The translations under genes and the position numbers were made by a program. 32,775 nucleotides of DNA from Candidatus Woesebacteria bacterium GW2011_GWB1_39_10 (GTDB taxonomy: Bacteria > Patescibacteriota > Microgenomatia > UBA8517): NCBI GenBank assembly GCA_000993205.1, contig LBVU01000004.1, forward strand, positions 91,338 through 124,112, in the 5' to 3' direction. The notes under the pieces are model-generated. The model searched no databases. It had not been told where the DNA came from and was given only the letters and a program-made list of their open reading frames with translations. Below, piece after piece: positions 14,992 through 21,896 of this stretch (positions are counted from its first letter, which is position 1; each line of letters begins with the position of its first letter).

Positions 14992-15893
14992 AATTTTTGA
15001 ACAATCCTCATCTTTGCGCTCCTGGCGCGTCTATTTAAATCAACTTCAGTTATCCCCGCCCTAATTGGTGCAAAGGTAATCATTCTACCTTCACCTATAC
15101 CTGCTTTTTCTTTATAAAAATCTTTTACTATCTTATCTTCTCCTGAATGAAAACTAATAATCACCAGGCGACCGTCTTTTTTCAAAAGATCAAAGGCTTT
15201 CGGCAGAACCTCTTTCAAATTTATTAGTTCACTGTTTACAGCAATCCTTAATGCTAAAAACGGAAGAGTCGCAACGCTCATTCCGGGCTTTCCCGTACGA
15301 AGTCCTTCGCAAATTTCAAGCATGTCTCCGACCGTTTCAATGGGTTTTTCCATTCTTGAGTGCAATACTCTACCCGTGATCCACTTTGCGGCGCCGGGAT
15401 CAAGTGATATGGAAAACAAATCTTCGAGTTGATCCTCACGCAAAATATTTAATAAATCGGATCCTTTCACATTCTGGGTATCGGGATTAAGACGCATGTC
15501 AAGTAATGCCTCGGGATTTTCAAAAGAAAATCCTCTTTCAAGATCCTTTAAATGGATATTGCTTACACCCAGATCAAATAGGATTCCGTTTACTGGAAAC
15601 CAATTGTTATTCCTTGCTATTCTGTCTATGTTCACAAAATTGCCTTGAACGAGTTTAAAACCTTTAAATTTTTCTAAACGTTTTTGTGAAATTGCAAGCA
15701 TGGCCGGATCTAAATCAATTCCCAGAACTTGTCCACCCATTTTTAAGATTGCCTCCATGTGTCCGCCATTACCTGCCGTACAATCTATGTACCTTAAGCC
15801 TTTTTCAACGTGCAAACTTTTTATAACCTCATCTACCATTACCGACTCGTGATATTTACCAGGGCTTTGACTGGCCAAGATTTTCTTATTCAT
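14988..15893 (-). CDS. rsmH: 16S rRNA (cytosine-1402-N4)-methyltransferase
   Basis: RsmH (MraW) methylates N4 of C1402 in the ribosomal P site using S-adenosylmethionine. From the ATG at 15893 it has 301 residues, normal for the family. Visible motifs are YHESVMVDEVIKSL, the SAM-binding IDCTAGNGGH followed by GIDLDP, ILFDLGVSNIHLKDLERGFSF, LDMRLNP, LPFLALRIAVNSEL and IISFHSGEDKIVKDFY. The frame continues upstream to an ATG at 15914, which would overlap mraZ by 29 bp; the 15893 start overlaps by only 8 bp and leaves MNKKILASQSPGKYHESV, closer to homologues. mraZ-rsmH-ftsL-ftsI is the classic head of the dcw cluster. Confidence 0.95.
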   Translation of the reverse strand: MNKKILASQSPGKYHESVMVDEVIKSLHVEKGLRYIDCTAGNGGHMEAILKMGGQVLGIDLDPAMLAISQKRLEKFKGFKLVQGNFVNIDRIARNNNWFPVNGILFDLGVSNIHLKDLERGFSFENPEALLDMRLNPDTQNVKGSDLLNILREDQLEDLFSISLDPGAAKWITGRVLHSRMEKPIETVGDMLEICEGLRTGKPGMSVATLPFLALRIAVNSELINLKEVLPKAFDLLKKDGRLVIISFHSGEDKIVKDFYKEKAGIGEGRMITFAPIRAGITEVDLNRRARSAKMRIVQKL

Positions 15894-16320
15894 TTTTTTT
15901 AGCCAATTCTTCAATGTAACCTGCTGCGTCTTTTACAACTTCCTTTTCTTTAGCTTCCCAAGTAATCTTGTCCCAAATTTCGGCTTTTTCACCTAGTCCA
16001 ATAAAATACAAATCCTGCGTAATACCAGAATATACCGCAAGTCTTTCTGGAATTACGATCCTTCCTTGTTCATCTGGAATAACTTCGTATGCAGAAGCTA
16101 AGATAAATCGTTCAGTATCACGAACTGGATTTACTATTAGCGACCGCTCTCCTGTTAGCCGTTTATAAAGTGCATTCCAATAATCTTCGCCAACTAAAAC
16201 CAAACATCCCTCATACCATCGGGCAAGGATACAACTCACACCTAATTCTTTCCGAAATTGCGATGGAATCGAGACTCTGTGTCCTGAAGCAAATTTTGCT
16301 GGATAAGTTCCTAGTAACAT
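15886..16320 (-). CDS. mraZ: MraZ, transcriptional regulator of the dcw cluster
   Basis: MraZ is an AbrB-like DNA-binding protein with two copies of a SpoVT/AbrB-type fold. It represses its own dcw promoter in E. coli and activates it in Mycoplasma. The 144 residues show both halves: MLLGTYPAKF and RVSIPSQFRKEL at the N-terminus, then ASAYEVIPDEQGRIVIPERL and AEIWDKITWE. Length is normal. It is the first gene of the cluster and is preceded by the best promoter in the window (TTGACA with a 17-bp spacer to CAAAAT) and by a perfect 8-bp-stem hairpin in the predicted leader. No Shine-Dalgarno sequence is obvious before the ATG. Repeated MraZ-box elements of the known kinds were not recognised upstream. 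Confidence 0.95.
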   Translation of the reverse strand: MLLGTYPAKFASGHRVSIPSQFRKELGVSCILARWYEGCLVLVGEDYWNALYKRLTGERSLIVNPVRDTERFILASAYEVIPDEQGRIVIPERLAVYSGITQDLYFIGLGEKAEIWDKITWEAKEKEVVKDAAGYIEELAKKNE

Positions 16321-16366
16321 ACAAACAACAATCTGAGCCGGGCAGGTTCATATTTTATTCTGGTTT

Positions 16367-16386
16367 GGAATGGTCTTCACCATTCC
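16367..16386. promoter_or_regulatory. Perfect hairpin in the predicted mraZ leader
   Basis: GGAATGGT and ACCATTCC form an 8-bp perfect stem around a 4-nt loop (GAAG on the mraZ mRNA). It lies between the predicted transcription start and the mraZ ATG. No T-run follows, so it is not a standard terminator. It may be a protein operator (MraZ being the obvious candidate) or an RNA structure in the leader. The structure is seen; the function is open. Confidence 0.6.
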
Positions 16387-16401
16387 GTGCCATTAACAAC
16401 C

Positions 16402-16430
16402 ATTTTGAGCTATTTTCACAGTGATGTCAA
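16402..16430 (-). promoter_or_regulatory. Sigma-70-like promoter of the dcw cluster
   Basis: The minus strand carries TTGACA (16425-16430, a full -35 match), a 17-bp spacer, and CAAAAT (16402-16407, four of six for -10). Transcription would begin near 16395, giving a leader of about 75 nt before mraZ. It is the only site in the window with a perfect -35. Confidence 0.6.
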
Positions 16431-16449
16431 GGGTTTGTTTCACAAACCC
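16431..16449. repeat. Inverted repeat next to the mraZ promoter
   Basis: GGGTTTGT and ACAAACCC form an 8-bp stem around TTC. It abuts the -35 hexamer. It also lies 40 bp beyond the stop of the 16490-17149 gene, but no T-run follows on the minus strand, so terminator function is doubtful. It could be an operator or part of the neighbouring repeat element. Confidence 0.55.
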
Positions 16450-16452
16450 GAA

Positions 16453-16475
16453 GATCCTGAGCGAAACCGAAGGAG
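16453..16475. repeat. Copy of a small dispersed repeat (ATCCTGAGCGAAACCGAAGG)
   Basis: The sequence lies between the 16490-17149 gene and the mraZ promoter. It has the form CCTGAGCGAA-N-CGAAGG, which I recognise as a widespread short repeat type in many bacterial genomes. Part of it resembles the segments inserted in murE (8636-8675) and in the nuclease gene (21200-21263). The assignment rests on recall and local similarity only. Confidence 0.4.
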
Positions 16476-16489
16476 CAAAATCTTACTAT

Positions 16490-17149
16490 CTACTTTCCAC
16501 TATGGGGCTTTCCGTCTGAAGCGAACACACCATAACCGTTAGACCAGGTTGTGTACATTGAAGAATCAGGCTGAACAAAAGTGGGCATTGTTACAAAAAA
16601 CACTCCTTTTGTAATTTTATCCAAAGTGTAAGTAAATTTTCCGTCGACTGAGGTCAGAGCGGTCGTTTCTGATTGCAAATGAAAATCTGTAGAGAGTTTA
16701 CCTACAGATTTTCCGTTTCCATTCCGAAAAGTAATGGTCATTGTTCCATTTTCCACTCCAGCGTCATACCTAAATTTTCCCGAAGACTCTGATCCAAGCA
16801 GTAATTTTCTCTCAACGTCTCTACCGGTTAATTTAATTGTTCCCGGCACGCCCTGCTGACCACCGTCGCTTGTGGAATAAACTAAAAGATAGTCCATACT
16901 CACTGCTTTCGGGACATTGATCTTCTGAACTTTGAAATCAAGCCAGTGTCCATCTGACCCATTCACACTGGGGTTATTGGTGGGTATAAGAAAAACCGCC
17001 GGCCACTGAGACTGGGGAAGCTCGGGAATGATTTCTTCTTCCTGGGCCGGTGAAACGTTCCCCTTCATTGCCTTAAAAATAATAATTCCAACAATGGTCA
17101 ACACCAAAACTCCACAACCTACTAAAATTAATGGCAGATATTTTTTCAT
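16490..17149 (-). CDS. Membrane-anchored protein of unknown function
   Basis: I do not recognise this 219-residue protein. It has one N-terminal hydrophobic helix (about 5-27), a short acidic, Pro-rich linker (EEEIIPELPQSQWP) and a polar, Gly/Ser/Thr-rich remainder of about 170 residues that looks mostly beta-stranded and extracytoplasmic. The sequence LVGC near the start resembles a lipobox, but hydrophobicity continues well past the Cys, so a plain membrane anchor is more likely. It ends 169 bp before mraZ on the same strand and starts 51 bp from the left hairpin of the transposase unit. Its neighbours do not suggest a function. Confidence 0.75.
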   Translation of the reverse strand: MKKYLPLILVGCGVLVLTIVGIIIFKAMKGNVSPAQEEEIIPELPQSQWPAVFLIPTNNPSVNGSDGHWLDFKVQKINVPKAVSMDYLLVYSTSDGGQQGVPGTIKLTGRDVERKLLLGSESSGKFRYDAGVENGTMTITFRNGNGKSVGKLSTDFHLQSETTALTSVDGKFTYTLDKITKGVFFVTMPTFVQPDSSMYTTWSNGYGVFASDGKPHSGK

Positions 17150-17200
17150 ATTACTTATTACTAATAATCATTTTTTCATTCTTTCCACCATTCTGTCAAA

Positions 17201-17217
17201 TACACCTCGGGGGTGTA
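17201..17217. repeat. Left REP-like hairpin of the transposase unit
   Basis: TACACC-TCGGG-GGTGTA, a 6-bp stem with a 5-nt loop. An identical 17-bp copy lies at 17946-17962, on the other side of the transposase gene. Matching hairpins on both sides of a REP-associated tyrosine transposase are the expected arrangement for its target element. Confidence 0.8.
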
Positions 17218-17225
17218 CTTCCCTT

Positions 17226-17240
17226 GACACCTCGGGGTAT
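17226..17240. repeat. Partial, diverged copy of the REP-like hairpin
   Basis: ACACCTCGGGG at 17227-17237 repeats the 5' half of the hairpin at 17201-17217; the 3' arm has diverged. It lies 9 bp after the full copy, so the left side has a tandem pair, like REP doublets. Confidence 0.55.
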
Positions 17241-17264
17241 TTATCCTAAATTTAGATTACACCC

Positions 17265-17936
17265 ATGCCAAGACGATTACTACCTCTCATTGAAGGTAAT
17301 TATTATCACATTTATAACAGAGGCGTGAACAAACTCCCGATCTTTTCTGATCGAATTGATTACATTCGAATGATCAACTTAGCCAGGTATTATAAGATCG
17401 TAAATCCAGTCATAAGATTCTCTAAATTTCTCATTTTATCTTCTAATCAAAGAAAAGAGAGTTGGAACAACATGGCCAAAGAGAAATCTTTGGTAGACAT
17501 CGTTTCGTATTGCCTTATGCCTAACCATTTTCACTTCTTGCTTCTTCAAAATAAAGAAAACGGAATATCAAAATTTATGGGAGACTTTCAAAACAGTTAT
17601 GTAAGATATTACAACACAAGGCATGATAGAGTGGGACCTTTCTTTCAGGGTCAATTTAAAGCAGTTCGAGTGCAAACAGAGGAACAACTACTCCACCTTT
17701 CTAGGTATATTCATTTAAATCCTTATTCTTCTTCGATAATTAAATCAAGCGACAATCTTGAGAACTACGAATGGTCCTCATATCCCGAGTATCTAGATCG
17801 GGCAAAATTTGAGTTCTGCAAAAAAGACTCTATTTTAGTAAATTTTAAAAACATTGAAGGTTATAGCAAATTCGTTTTAGATAACGCCGAATATCAAAAA
17901 AAATTGAGTAAAATTAAACACTTAACATTAGACTGA
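17265..17936 (+). CDS. REP-associated tyrosine transposase (RAYT, IS200/Y1 family)
   Basis: This 223-residue HUH nuclease belongs to the Y1 transposase superfamily. The N-terminus RLLPLIEGNYYHIYNRGVNK is typical of RAYTs. The HUH metal site is MPNHFHFLL (His88 and His90). The catalytic Tyr is probably Tyr112 in FQNSYVRYYN, with Tyr115 as the alternative. VGPFFQGQFKA, YIHLNP and YEWSSYPEYL follow, all common in this family. Such enzymes cut and rejoin single-stranded DNA at REP hairpins and are usually single-copy genes. Here identical 17-bp hairpins flank the gene, 47 bp before the start and 9 bp after the stop. It is the only plus-strand gene between the dcw cluster and the LytR-type gene. 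The protein looks complete. Confidence 0.93.
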   Translation: MPRRLLPLIEGNYYHIYNRGVNKLPIFSDRIDYIRMINLARYYKIVNPVIRFSKFLILSSNQRKESWNNMAKEKSLVDIVSYCLMPNHFHFLLLQNKENGISKFMGDFQNSYVRYYNTRHDRVGPFFQGQFKAVRVQTEEQLLHLSRYIHLNPYSSSIIKSSDNLENYEWSSYPEYLDRAKFEFCKKDSILVNFKNIEGYSKFVLDNAEYQKKLSKIKHLTLD

Positions 17937-17945
17937 TGAATAAAG

Positions 17946-17962
17946 TACACCTCGGGGGTGTA
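17946..17962. repeat. Right REP-like hairpin of the transposase unit, possible terminator
   Basis: Identical to 17201-17217. On the plus strand it is followed by TTTTTATTT, so it could also terminate transposase transcription. It ends 3 bp from the glyS stop codon on the opposite strand, where it might act as a 3' hairpin for the glyS mRNA. Confidence 0.8.
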
Positions 17963-17965
17963 TTT

Positions 17966-19267
17966 TTATTTAAGTCTGTCTGAAAAATAACTTTGAAGCC
18001 TGTCAATATCTACCCTCTCTTGTTTGGCGGTATCACGATCGCGCACAGTCACTGTGTCGTCTTCAAGTGATTCAAAATCCACCGTAACACACCACGGAGT
18101 CCCAATTTCATCCTGAGCAAAATAACGCTTACCGATATTCCCCCGGTCATCCCATACCACGTTAAACTCTTTTTTGAGATTTTTATAGATATTTCGAGCT
18201 TTTTCGACAAGTTCCGGTTTATTTTTTAGAAGAGGAAACACGGCAGCCTTATAAGGAGCTAGACTGGGGTGCAGTTTTAGAAAAACTCTTTCTCCCTCTT
18301 CCCTATATGAATCAATCAAAAAAAATAAAGTTGCGCGGTCAACGCCGCCAGAAGTTTCAATAACCCAAGGTATATATTCTTCATTGGTCATTTCGTCGCG
18401 ATACTTCAAACCATGATTCTTTAAATCAAAATCTCCTCTATGGTGAATGCCTTCCATCTCACTCCACCCAAAAGGTGCCTTGTATTCAATGTCTGTGGCA
18501 TATTTGGCATAATGGGCTCTCTTTTCCGGTTCGTGATCATGGAAATGAAGTTTTTCAGGATCTATCCCCAAATTTTTATACCAATTAATTCTAACTTCCT
18601 TAAATTCGTCGAAGGTTTTTGCACTGGCGTCATCGTCAGGTTTTACAAAATATTCAAGCTCCATTTGTTCAAATTCCCTTGAACGGAAAGTAAGGTTTCC
18701 CGGAGTTATTTCGTTTCTAAACGCTTTACCAATTTGCCCTATCCCGAATGGTACTTTAATGCGAGTCGAATTAATGACATTTTCAAAATTAACGAATGCT
18801 CCTTGAGTTATCTCTCCTCTAAGATACGATTTTTCTTTGGGTTCCGTCGTCCCAAGTAGAACCTCTGTCATCAAATTGAAAGTCTTTGCATCCGTCCATA
18901 TGTCTTTTTCATCCGGATGAGAATTTTCGTGGTCTTTAATCGCCTCGTCGTTATCGGCGCGAACTCTCCTGTGACAAACCTTACATTCTACAAGCGGGTC
19001 TGAAAAAGCTTTAAGATGTCCCGACTTTTCCCAAACCACCGGATTCATGATTATGGCTGCGTCGATCCCCACTACGTCCTCGCGTCCGTAAACCATAGTC
19101 TTCCACCATTCTTTTTTAACGTTATTTTTTAGTTCGACCCCAAGAGGGCCATAATCCCAGAACCCCTGGTAACCGCCATAAATTTCGCTGCCTTGGAAAA
19201 TAAATCCACGACGCTTTGCGAGTGAAGTTACTTTTTCCATCACGCTAGTGTGAACATTCAAGTCCAT
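17966..19267 (-). CDS. glyS: Glycyl-tRNA synthetase (single-chain, class II)
   Basis: This enzyme charges tRNA-Gly using ATP. It is the alpha2 type found in Gram-positive bacteria, archaea and eukaryotes, not the alpha2beta2 type. The 433 residues show RRGFIFQGSEIYGGYQGFWDYGPLGVELKNN (about 19-49; Gly-recognition and class II motif 1 region), GIDAAIIMNPVVWEKSGH, the CKVCHRR zinc-like site, RGEITQGAFVNF and IGKAFRNEITP (motif 2), FDLKNH, and VIETSGGVDRATLFFL (motif 3), followed by an anticodon-binding domain with FPLLKN and DEIGTPWCVTVD. The gene lies 21 bp after tspO on the same strand, and a TATAAT box sits 6 nt before the ATG, predicting a leaderless mRNA. Confidence 0.96.
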   Translation of the reverse strand: MDLNVHTSVMEKVTSLAKRRGFIFQGSEIYGGYQGFWDYGPLGVELKNNVKKEWWKTMVYGREDVVGIDAAIIMNPVVWEKSGHLKAFSDPLVECKVCHRRVRADNDEAIKDHENSHPDEKDIWTDAKTFNLMTEVLLGTTEPKEKSYLRGEITQGAFVNFENVINSTRIKVPFGIGQIGKAFRNEITPGNLTFRSREFEQMELEYFVKPDDDASAKTFDEFKEVRINWYKNLGIDPEKLHFHDHEPEKRAHYAKYATDIEYKAPFGWSEMEGIHHRGDFDLKNHGLKYRDEMTNEEYIPWVIETSGGVDRATLFFLIDSYREEGERVFLKLHPSLAPYKAAVFPLLKNKPELVEKARNIYKNLKKEFNVVWDDRGNIGKRYFAQDEIGTPWCVTVDFESLEDDTVTVRDRDTAKQERVDIDRLQSYFSDRLK

Positions 19268-19273
19268 AGAATG

Positions 19274-19279
19274 ATTATA
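19274..19279 (-). promoter_or_regulatory. Candidate -10 box before glyS
   Basis: TATAAT on the minus strand, 6 nt before the glyS ATG and within the 21-bp tspO-glyS gap. With standard geometry the first transcribed base would be the A of the ATG. Confidence 0.5.
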
Positions 19280-19288
19280 TCCGAAATC

Positions 19289-19690
19289 TCATTTATTTAG
19301 AAGCCAAACGGAGAAGTTGAGAATAGTTGCAAAACTTACCCATAATATATATGGATAAAGAAGATACGAAGCGGTTTTGTCAATCTTTGCAAAAACTTTG
19401 ATTGTTTTGAATATAATAATCCACATGATAATTATTACAATAAGCGCAAGAAAAATCTGTTTAGCTCCAAAAAATATTGGGGACCACGAAAGATTTAAAA
19501 CGAACTGAATTGCAAAAATTTTTAGAGCTTCTTTTATCTGTTTCTTTTTAAATCCCTTTTTCCAAACAAGATATGCCGACACCCCCATTAAAATGTAGAG
19601 AACTGTCCAAGCGGGGCCAAACAGCCAGCTGGGTGGAGTAAAAAACGGTTTGTTGAGAGTGTTGTACCAGGACAGATCCATCATTCTCAT
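19289..19690 (-). CDS. tspO: TspO/MBR family membrane protein
   Basis: TspO proteins are five-helix membrane proteins that bind porphyrins and sterols and act in stress and tetrapyrrole-related regulation; their exact reaction is debated. The 133 residues match the family in length and motifs: WYNTLNKPFFTPPSWLFGPAWTVLYILMG in the first third, NLSWSPIFFG in the middle, and LLYPYILWVSFATILN near the end. Five hydrophobic helices fit the sequence. The frame has Met at positions 1, 3 and 4, so the exact start is uncertain by up to three codons. It is divergent from the LytR-type gene with only 29 bp between them, and precedes glyS. Function in this organism cannot be told from context. Confidence 0.92.
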   Translation of the reverse strand: MRMMDLSWYNTLNKPFFTPPSWLFGPAWTVLYILMGVSAYLVWKKGFKKKQIKEALKIFAIQFVLNLSWSPIFFGAKQIFLALIVIIIMWIIIFKTIKVFAKIDKTASYLLYPYILWVSFATILNFSVWLLNK

Positions 19691-19703
19691 CTTAAACCTA
19701 ATG

Positions 19704-19709
19704 TATAAT
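19704..19709 (+). promoter_or_regulatory. Candidate -10 box before the LytR-CpsA-Psr gene
   Basis: TATAAT on the plus strand, 10 nt before the ATG at 19720, in the 29-bp divergent gap with tspO. No convincing -35 is seen; it would fall inside tspO. The leader would be about 4 nt or less. Confidence 0.45.
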
Positions 19710-19719
19710 TAATTTCAAG

Positions 19720-20781
19720 ATGCTTACACAGATCAAGTCAAATTGGCAAAATATTTTGATTGGGATATTGCTTACGGGAATTTTTGCTTTAGGATTTTTT
19801 ATATCTTACCTTAGTCTTAAATTATCAAAGATCTTTACTCCAACTCCTCTTCCTCAAAAGGCCTTAATTTCTTCAACGAACTCCCCGAACCCGATTGTTT
19901 TTGCCGCAGCACCGGAAATCACACCGGAAAAAGGTGTTTATAACACGGTTTTGTTGGGATATGGCGGAGTGGGACACGCAGGATCTCTGCTAACAGACAG
20001 TATTATTGTCGTACATGTTAATACCAACAAAAAAACCGCAGCTATAATCTCCATTCCACGAGACTTGTGGGTTTCCGGAAATCACAAGATAAACGCTGAA
20101 GCTTCAATCAATGGTTTTCAAAACGAGGGCGGAGTTATTAAAGATGTTACGGGACTGCCTACCGACTACTTTGTCTCAATTGACTTTGGTGGATTAATAA
20201 AATTAATAGACAATCTTGGTGGCATTACCCTTACGGTTCCAAAAACTTTTGACGATCCGTTCTACCCTATCGCGGGACTTGAAAACGAGACTTGCGGCAA
20301 AACAGAAGCTGAAATACTTCAGCTCAAGGCCAAGTATTCAGATTATCAACTTGAAATCCAGTTTGCCTGCCGTTACGAACATTTACATTTTGACGCGGGG
20401 CCGGCAAATTTAGACGGCACAACTGCTCTAAAATTTGTCCGTTCGCGGCATGGGGATAGCGATTTTGGCCGAAGTGAGCGGCAATTCGCGGTCCTCAAGG
20501 GAATTTTGGCAAAACTTATTTCCCTCCGTGCTTTAGATAAAACAGACCAAACAATCGATACGTTATCTAAAATTGTCAGAACAAATTTGAATATCGCCGC
20601 AATTAGAAATTTAATAGAAGTAATAGGCCCAACAAGCGACTATAAAACTACAGACATTCATTTAAATTTAGACAATGTCTTAAGCGAAGGAAAATCAAGT
20701 CAAGGTGCGTATATTCTTTATCCCAAGGCTGGAATGTTTGATTTCTCACAAATTAAAGGCTTCATTGCTAATCAGTTGTAG
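19720..20781 (+). CDS. LytR-CpsA-Psr (LCP) family glycopolymer transferase
   Basis: LCP proteins attach polyprenyl-linked glycopolymers (teichoic acid, capsule, arabinogalactan) to peptidoglycan outside the membrane. The 353 residues have an N-terminal transmembrane helix (about 11-35), a short Pro-rich spacer, and an LCP domain with TDSIIVVHVNTNKKTAAIIS, IPRDLWV, a GGI turn (IDNLGGITL), and RSRHGDSDFGRSERQ, which supplies the Asp and Arg residues that bind the pyrophosphate. Length is normal and all core motifs are present. The polysaccharide genes at 29405-32775 may supply a substrate, which is an inference. Its end overlaps by 10 bp the convergent small gene at 20772-20987. Confidence 0.94.
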   Translation: MLTQIKSNWQNILIGILLTGIFALGFFISYLSLKLSKIFTPTPLPQKALISSTNSPNPIVFAAAPEITPEKGVYNTVLLGYGGVGHAGSLLTDSIIVVHVNTNKKTAAIISIPRDLWVSGNHKINAEASINGFQNEGGVIKDVTGLPTDYFVSIDFGGLIKLIDNLGGITLTVPKTFDDPFYPIAGLENETCGKTEAEILQLKAKYSDYQLEIQFACRYEHLHFDAGPANLDGTTALKFVRSRHGDSDFGRSERQFAVLKGILAKLISLRALDKTDQTIDTLSKIVRTNLNIAAIRNLIEVIGPTSDYKTTDIHLNLDNVLSEGKSSQGAYILYPKAGMFDFSQIKGFIANQL

Positions 20782-20987
20782 AAACTCTTAAAAAAGGCTT
20801 CGGAGACCTCCTTAAATAATTTAACTTTTTTAACAACTTTCAAATGATTGGGTTGGTGACTCAGAGATCTTTCGAAATGATCTTTTTTATTGAATGAAGG
20901 TCTTGAATCGTCTGTTTCATACTCCTCACGGAATTCAATATCGCTTCCACCCAATTTTTTCTCTTCCGTCAGTTTTCTTTCTATCAT
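20772..20987 (-). CDS. Small charged protein of unknown function next to a nuclease gene
   Basis: I do not recognise this 71-residue protein. It is rich in Lys and Glu, has no membrane helix and no Cys, and its second half (KVVKKVKLFKEVSEAFFKSF) could form an amphipathic helix. It is accepted as a gene because its ATG overlaps the stop of the nuclease gene as ATGA, the usual sign of coupled translation. Its 3' end overlaps the convergent LCP gene by 10 bp. It might assist or inhibit the nuclease, but nothing in the sequence shows this. Confidence 0.55.
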   Translation of the reverse strand: MIERKLTEEKKLGGSDIEFREEYETDDSRPSFNKKDHFERSLSHQPNHLKVVKKVKLFKEVSEAFFKSFYN

Positions 20988-21883
20988 TGAGGCAGGATAT
21001 ACACATCCTGTTTTGTCTCACTTCCTCCAACCAGCTCGCCTTCACCACGCAAAACCCTCTCAAGCGGTCTGCAATTATGACAACCTCCTGTTGGACAAAC
21101 GAATTCATTTTTCAAACGCGCCAGCTTAATTTTTTTGGCAATTTCCAAAACTTTTTTATACGACTCTTTTATTTCAGGTAGTTTCTTTTCCACAAGTCCA
21201 CCTTGCCCTTCCGACTTGTCCAACGTAGCTTTAGCGAAGTTGGAAGCTTCATGCGAAGGAGGGTCGCGGTCTAAATACCAATAAGAGGTCCCCGAAACTT
21301 TTTTCGTTTGCGTGTTTGTTGCCAACAAGAGGTAAATCGGGAGTTGTAAGGAATCTTCACGCTCCTCGTACTTCCCTGTTTTGAAGTCGATTATATGAAC
21401 AGAATCATCCGCATCTACATATTTGAGCCAGTCAATCTTGCCACAAAGAATTATATTTTCTTCGATTGATAAAAAATAATTGGGCAAATTCAATGTTCCG
21501 GTCTTTATTTTTACAGCCTTCTCTAATATTGGCCCGGGATCTTCCTGTAAATTCATTAGCATTTTGATTGCCCGATCTCTGTAGCCAATTTCTTCCGTAT
21601 AATTTCTAAAACCACCTTTTTTACCGCTAAATTTAAGCCACACAGGATCCAATTTTTTAACTAGTGATATTTTTAGTCTTTCTTCCACGGGAAGTACTGC
21701 CAACGACTCAATTACTTCATGAACTGCTGTGCCAAGCGAAAGCGGTGGGGTAACGACAGTAATTTTGTGACCGGTTGCAGGATCCTTATAGACATTACGC
21801 AAAAAGTAGGCCCTGGGACACTTCAGGAAATCCGAAATTGAAGAGTGGGAAACCCAAACAGCGGAATATTTGTCCCGTACCAT
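20984..21883 (-). CDS. PD-(D/E)XK nuclease of the RecB/Cas4 type with a probable iron-sulphur cluster
   Basis: The 299 residues show a RecB-family nuclease: SHSSISDFLKCPRAYFLRNVY at the N-terminus with the first cluster Cys, a GTAVHEVIE helix with the active-site His, CGKIDWLKYVD (motif Asp), IIDFKTGK (the D-x-K catalytic core), QLPIYLL (the following Gln), and CPTGGCHNC near the end, giving four Cys as in AddB and Cas4. It probably acts in DNA repair; no cas genes are near, so a CRISPR role is unlikely. Residues between YLDRDPP and VEKKLPE (encoded by about 21200-21263) look like a repeat-derived insertion. An upstream ATG at 21919 would overlap the previous gene; the ATG at 21883 lies 8 bp after that gene's stop and 7 nt after a TATAAT. 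Confidence 0.9.
   Translation of the reverse strand: MVRDKYSAVWVSHSSISDFLKCPRAYFLRNVYKDPATGHKITVVTPPLSLGTAVHEVIESLAVLPVEERLKISLVKKLDPVWLKFSGKKGGFRNYTEEIGYRDRAIKMLMNLQEDPGPILEKAVKIKTGTLNLPNYFLSIEENIILCGKIDWLKYVDADDSVHIIDFKTGKYEEREDSLQLPIYLLLATNTQTKKVSGTSYWYLDRDPPSHEASNFAKATLDKSEGQGGLVEKKLPEIKESYKKVLEIAKKIKLARLKNEFVCPTGGCHNCRPLERVLRGEGELVGGSETKQDVYILPQ
21200..21263. repeat. Probable repeat insertion in the nuclease gene
   Basis: The segment encodes about 21 residues including EASNFAKATLDKSEGQGG, placed between two normal nuclease stretches. On the minus strand it contains imperfect hairpins (TCCAAC paired with GTTGGA around a GCTAAAGC core) and starts TCCTTCG, like the element in murE. Peptides of this kind are, as I recall, translations of repeats common in Patescibacteria. 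Not verified by search. Confidence 0.45.
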
Positions 21884-21890
21884 AATCACG

Positions 21891-21896
21891 ATTATA
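21891..21896 (-). promoter_or_regulatory. Candidate -10 box before the nuclease gene
   Basis: TATAAT on the minus strand, 7 nt before the ATG at 21883. It overlaps the TAA stop codon of the upstream membrane protein gene. Supports the downstream start choice and a leaderless mRNA. Confidence 0.45.

Noticed and set aside
16490-17149. Lipoprotein signal (LVGC) in the unknown membrane-anchored protein
   Set aside because: The hydrophobic run before the Cys is too short and continues well past it, which fits a transmembrane helix better.
20984-21883. Cas4 of a CRISPR-Cas system
   Set aside because: No other cas gene or repeat array is in the window; the Fe-S RecB nuclease fold also occurs in repair proteins.
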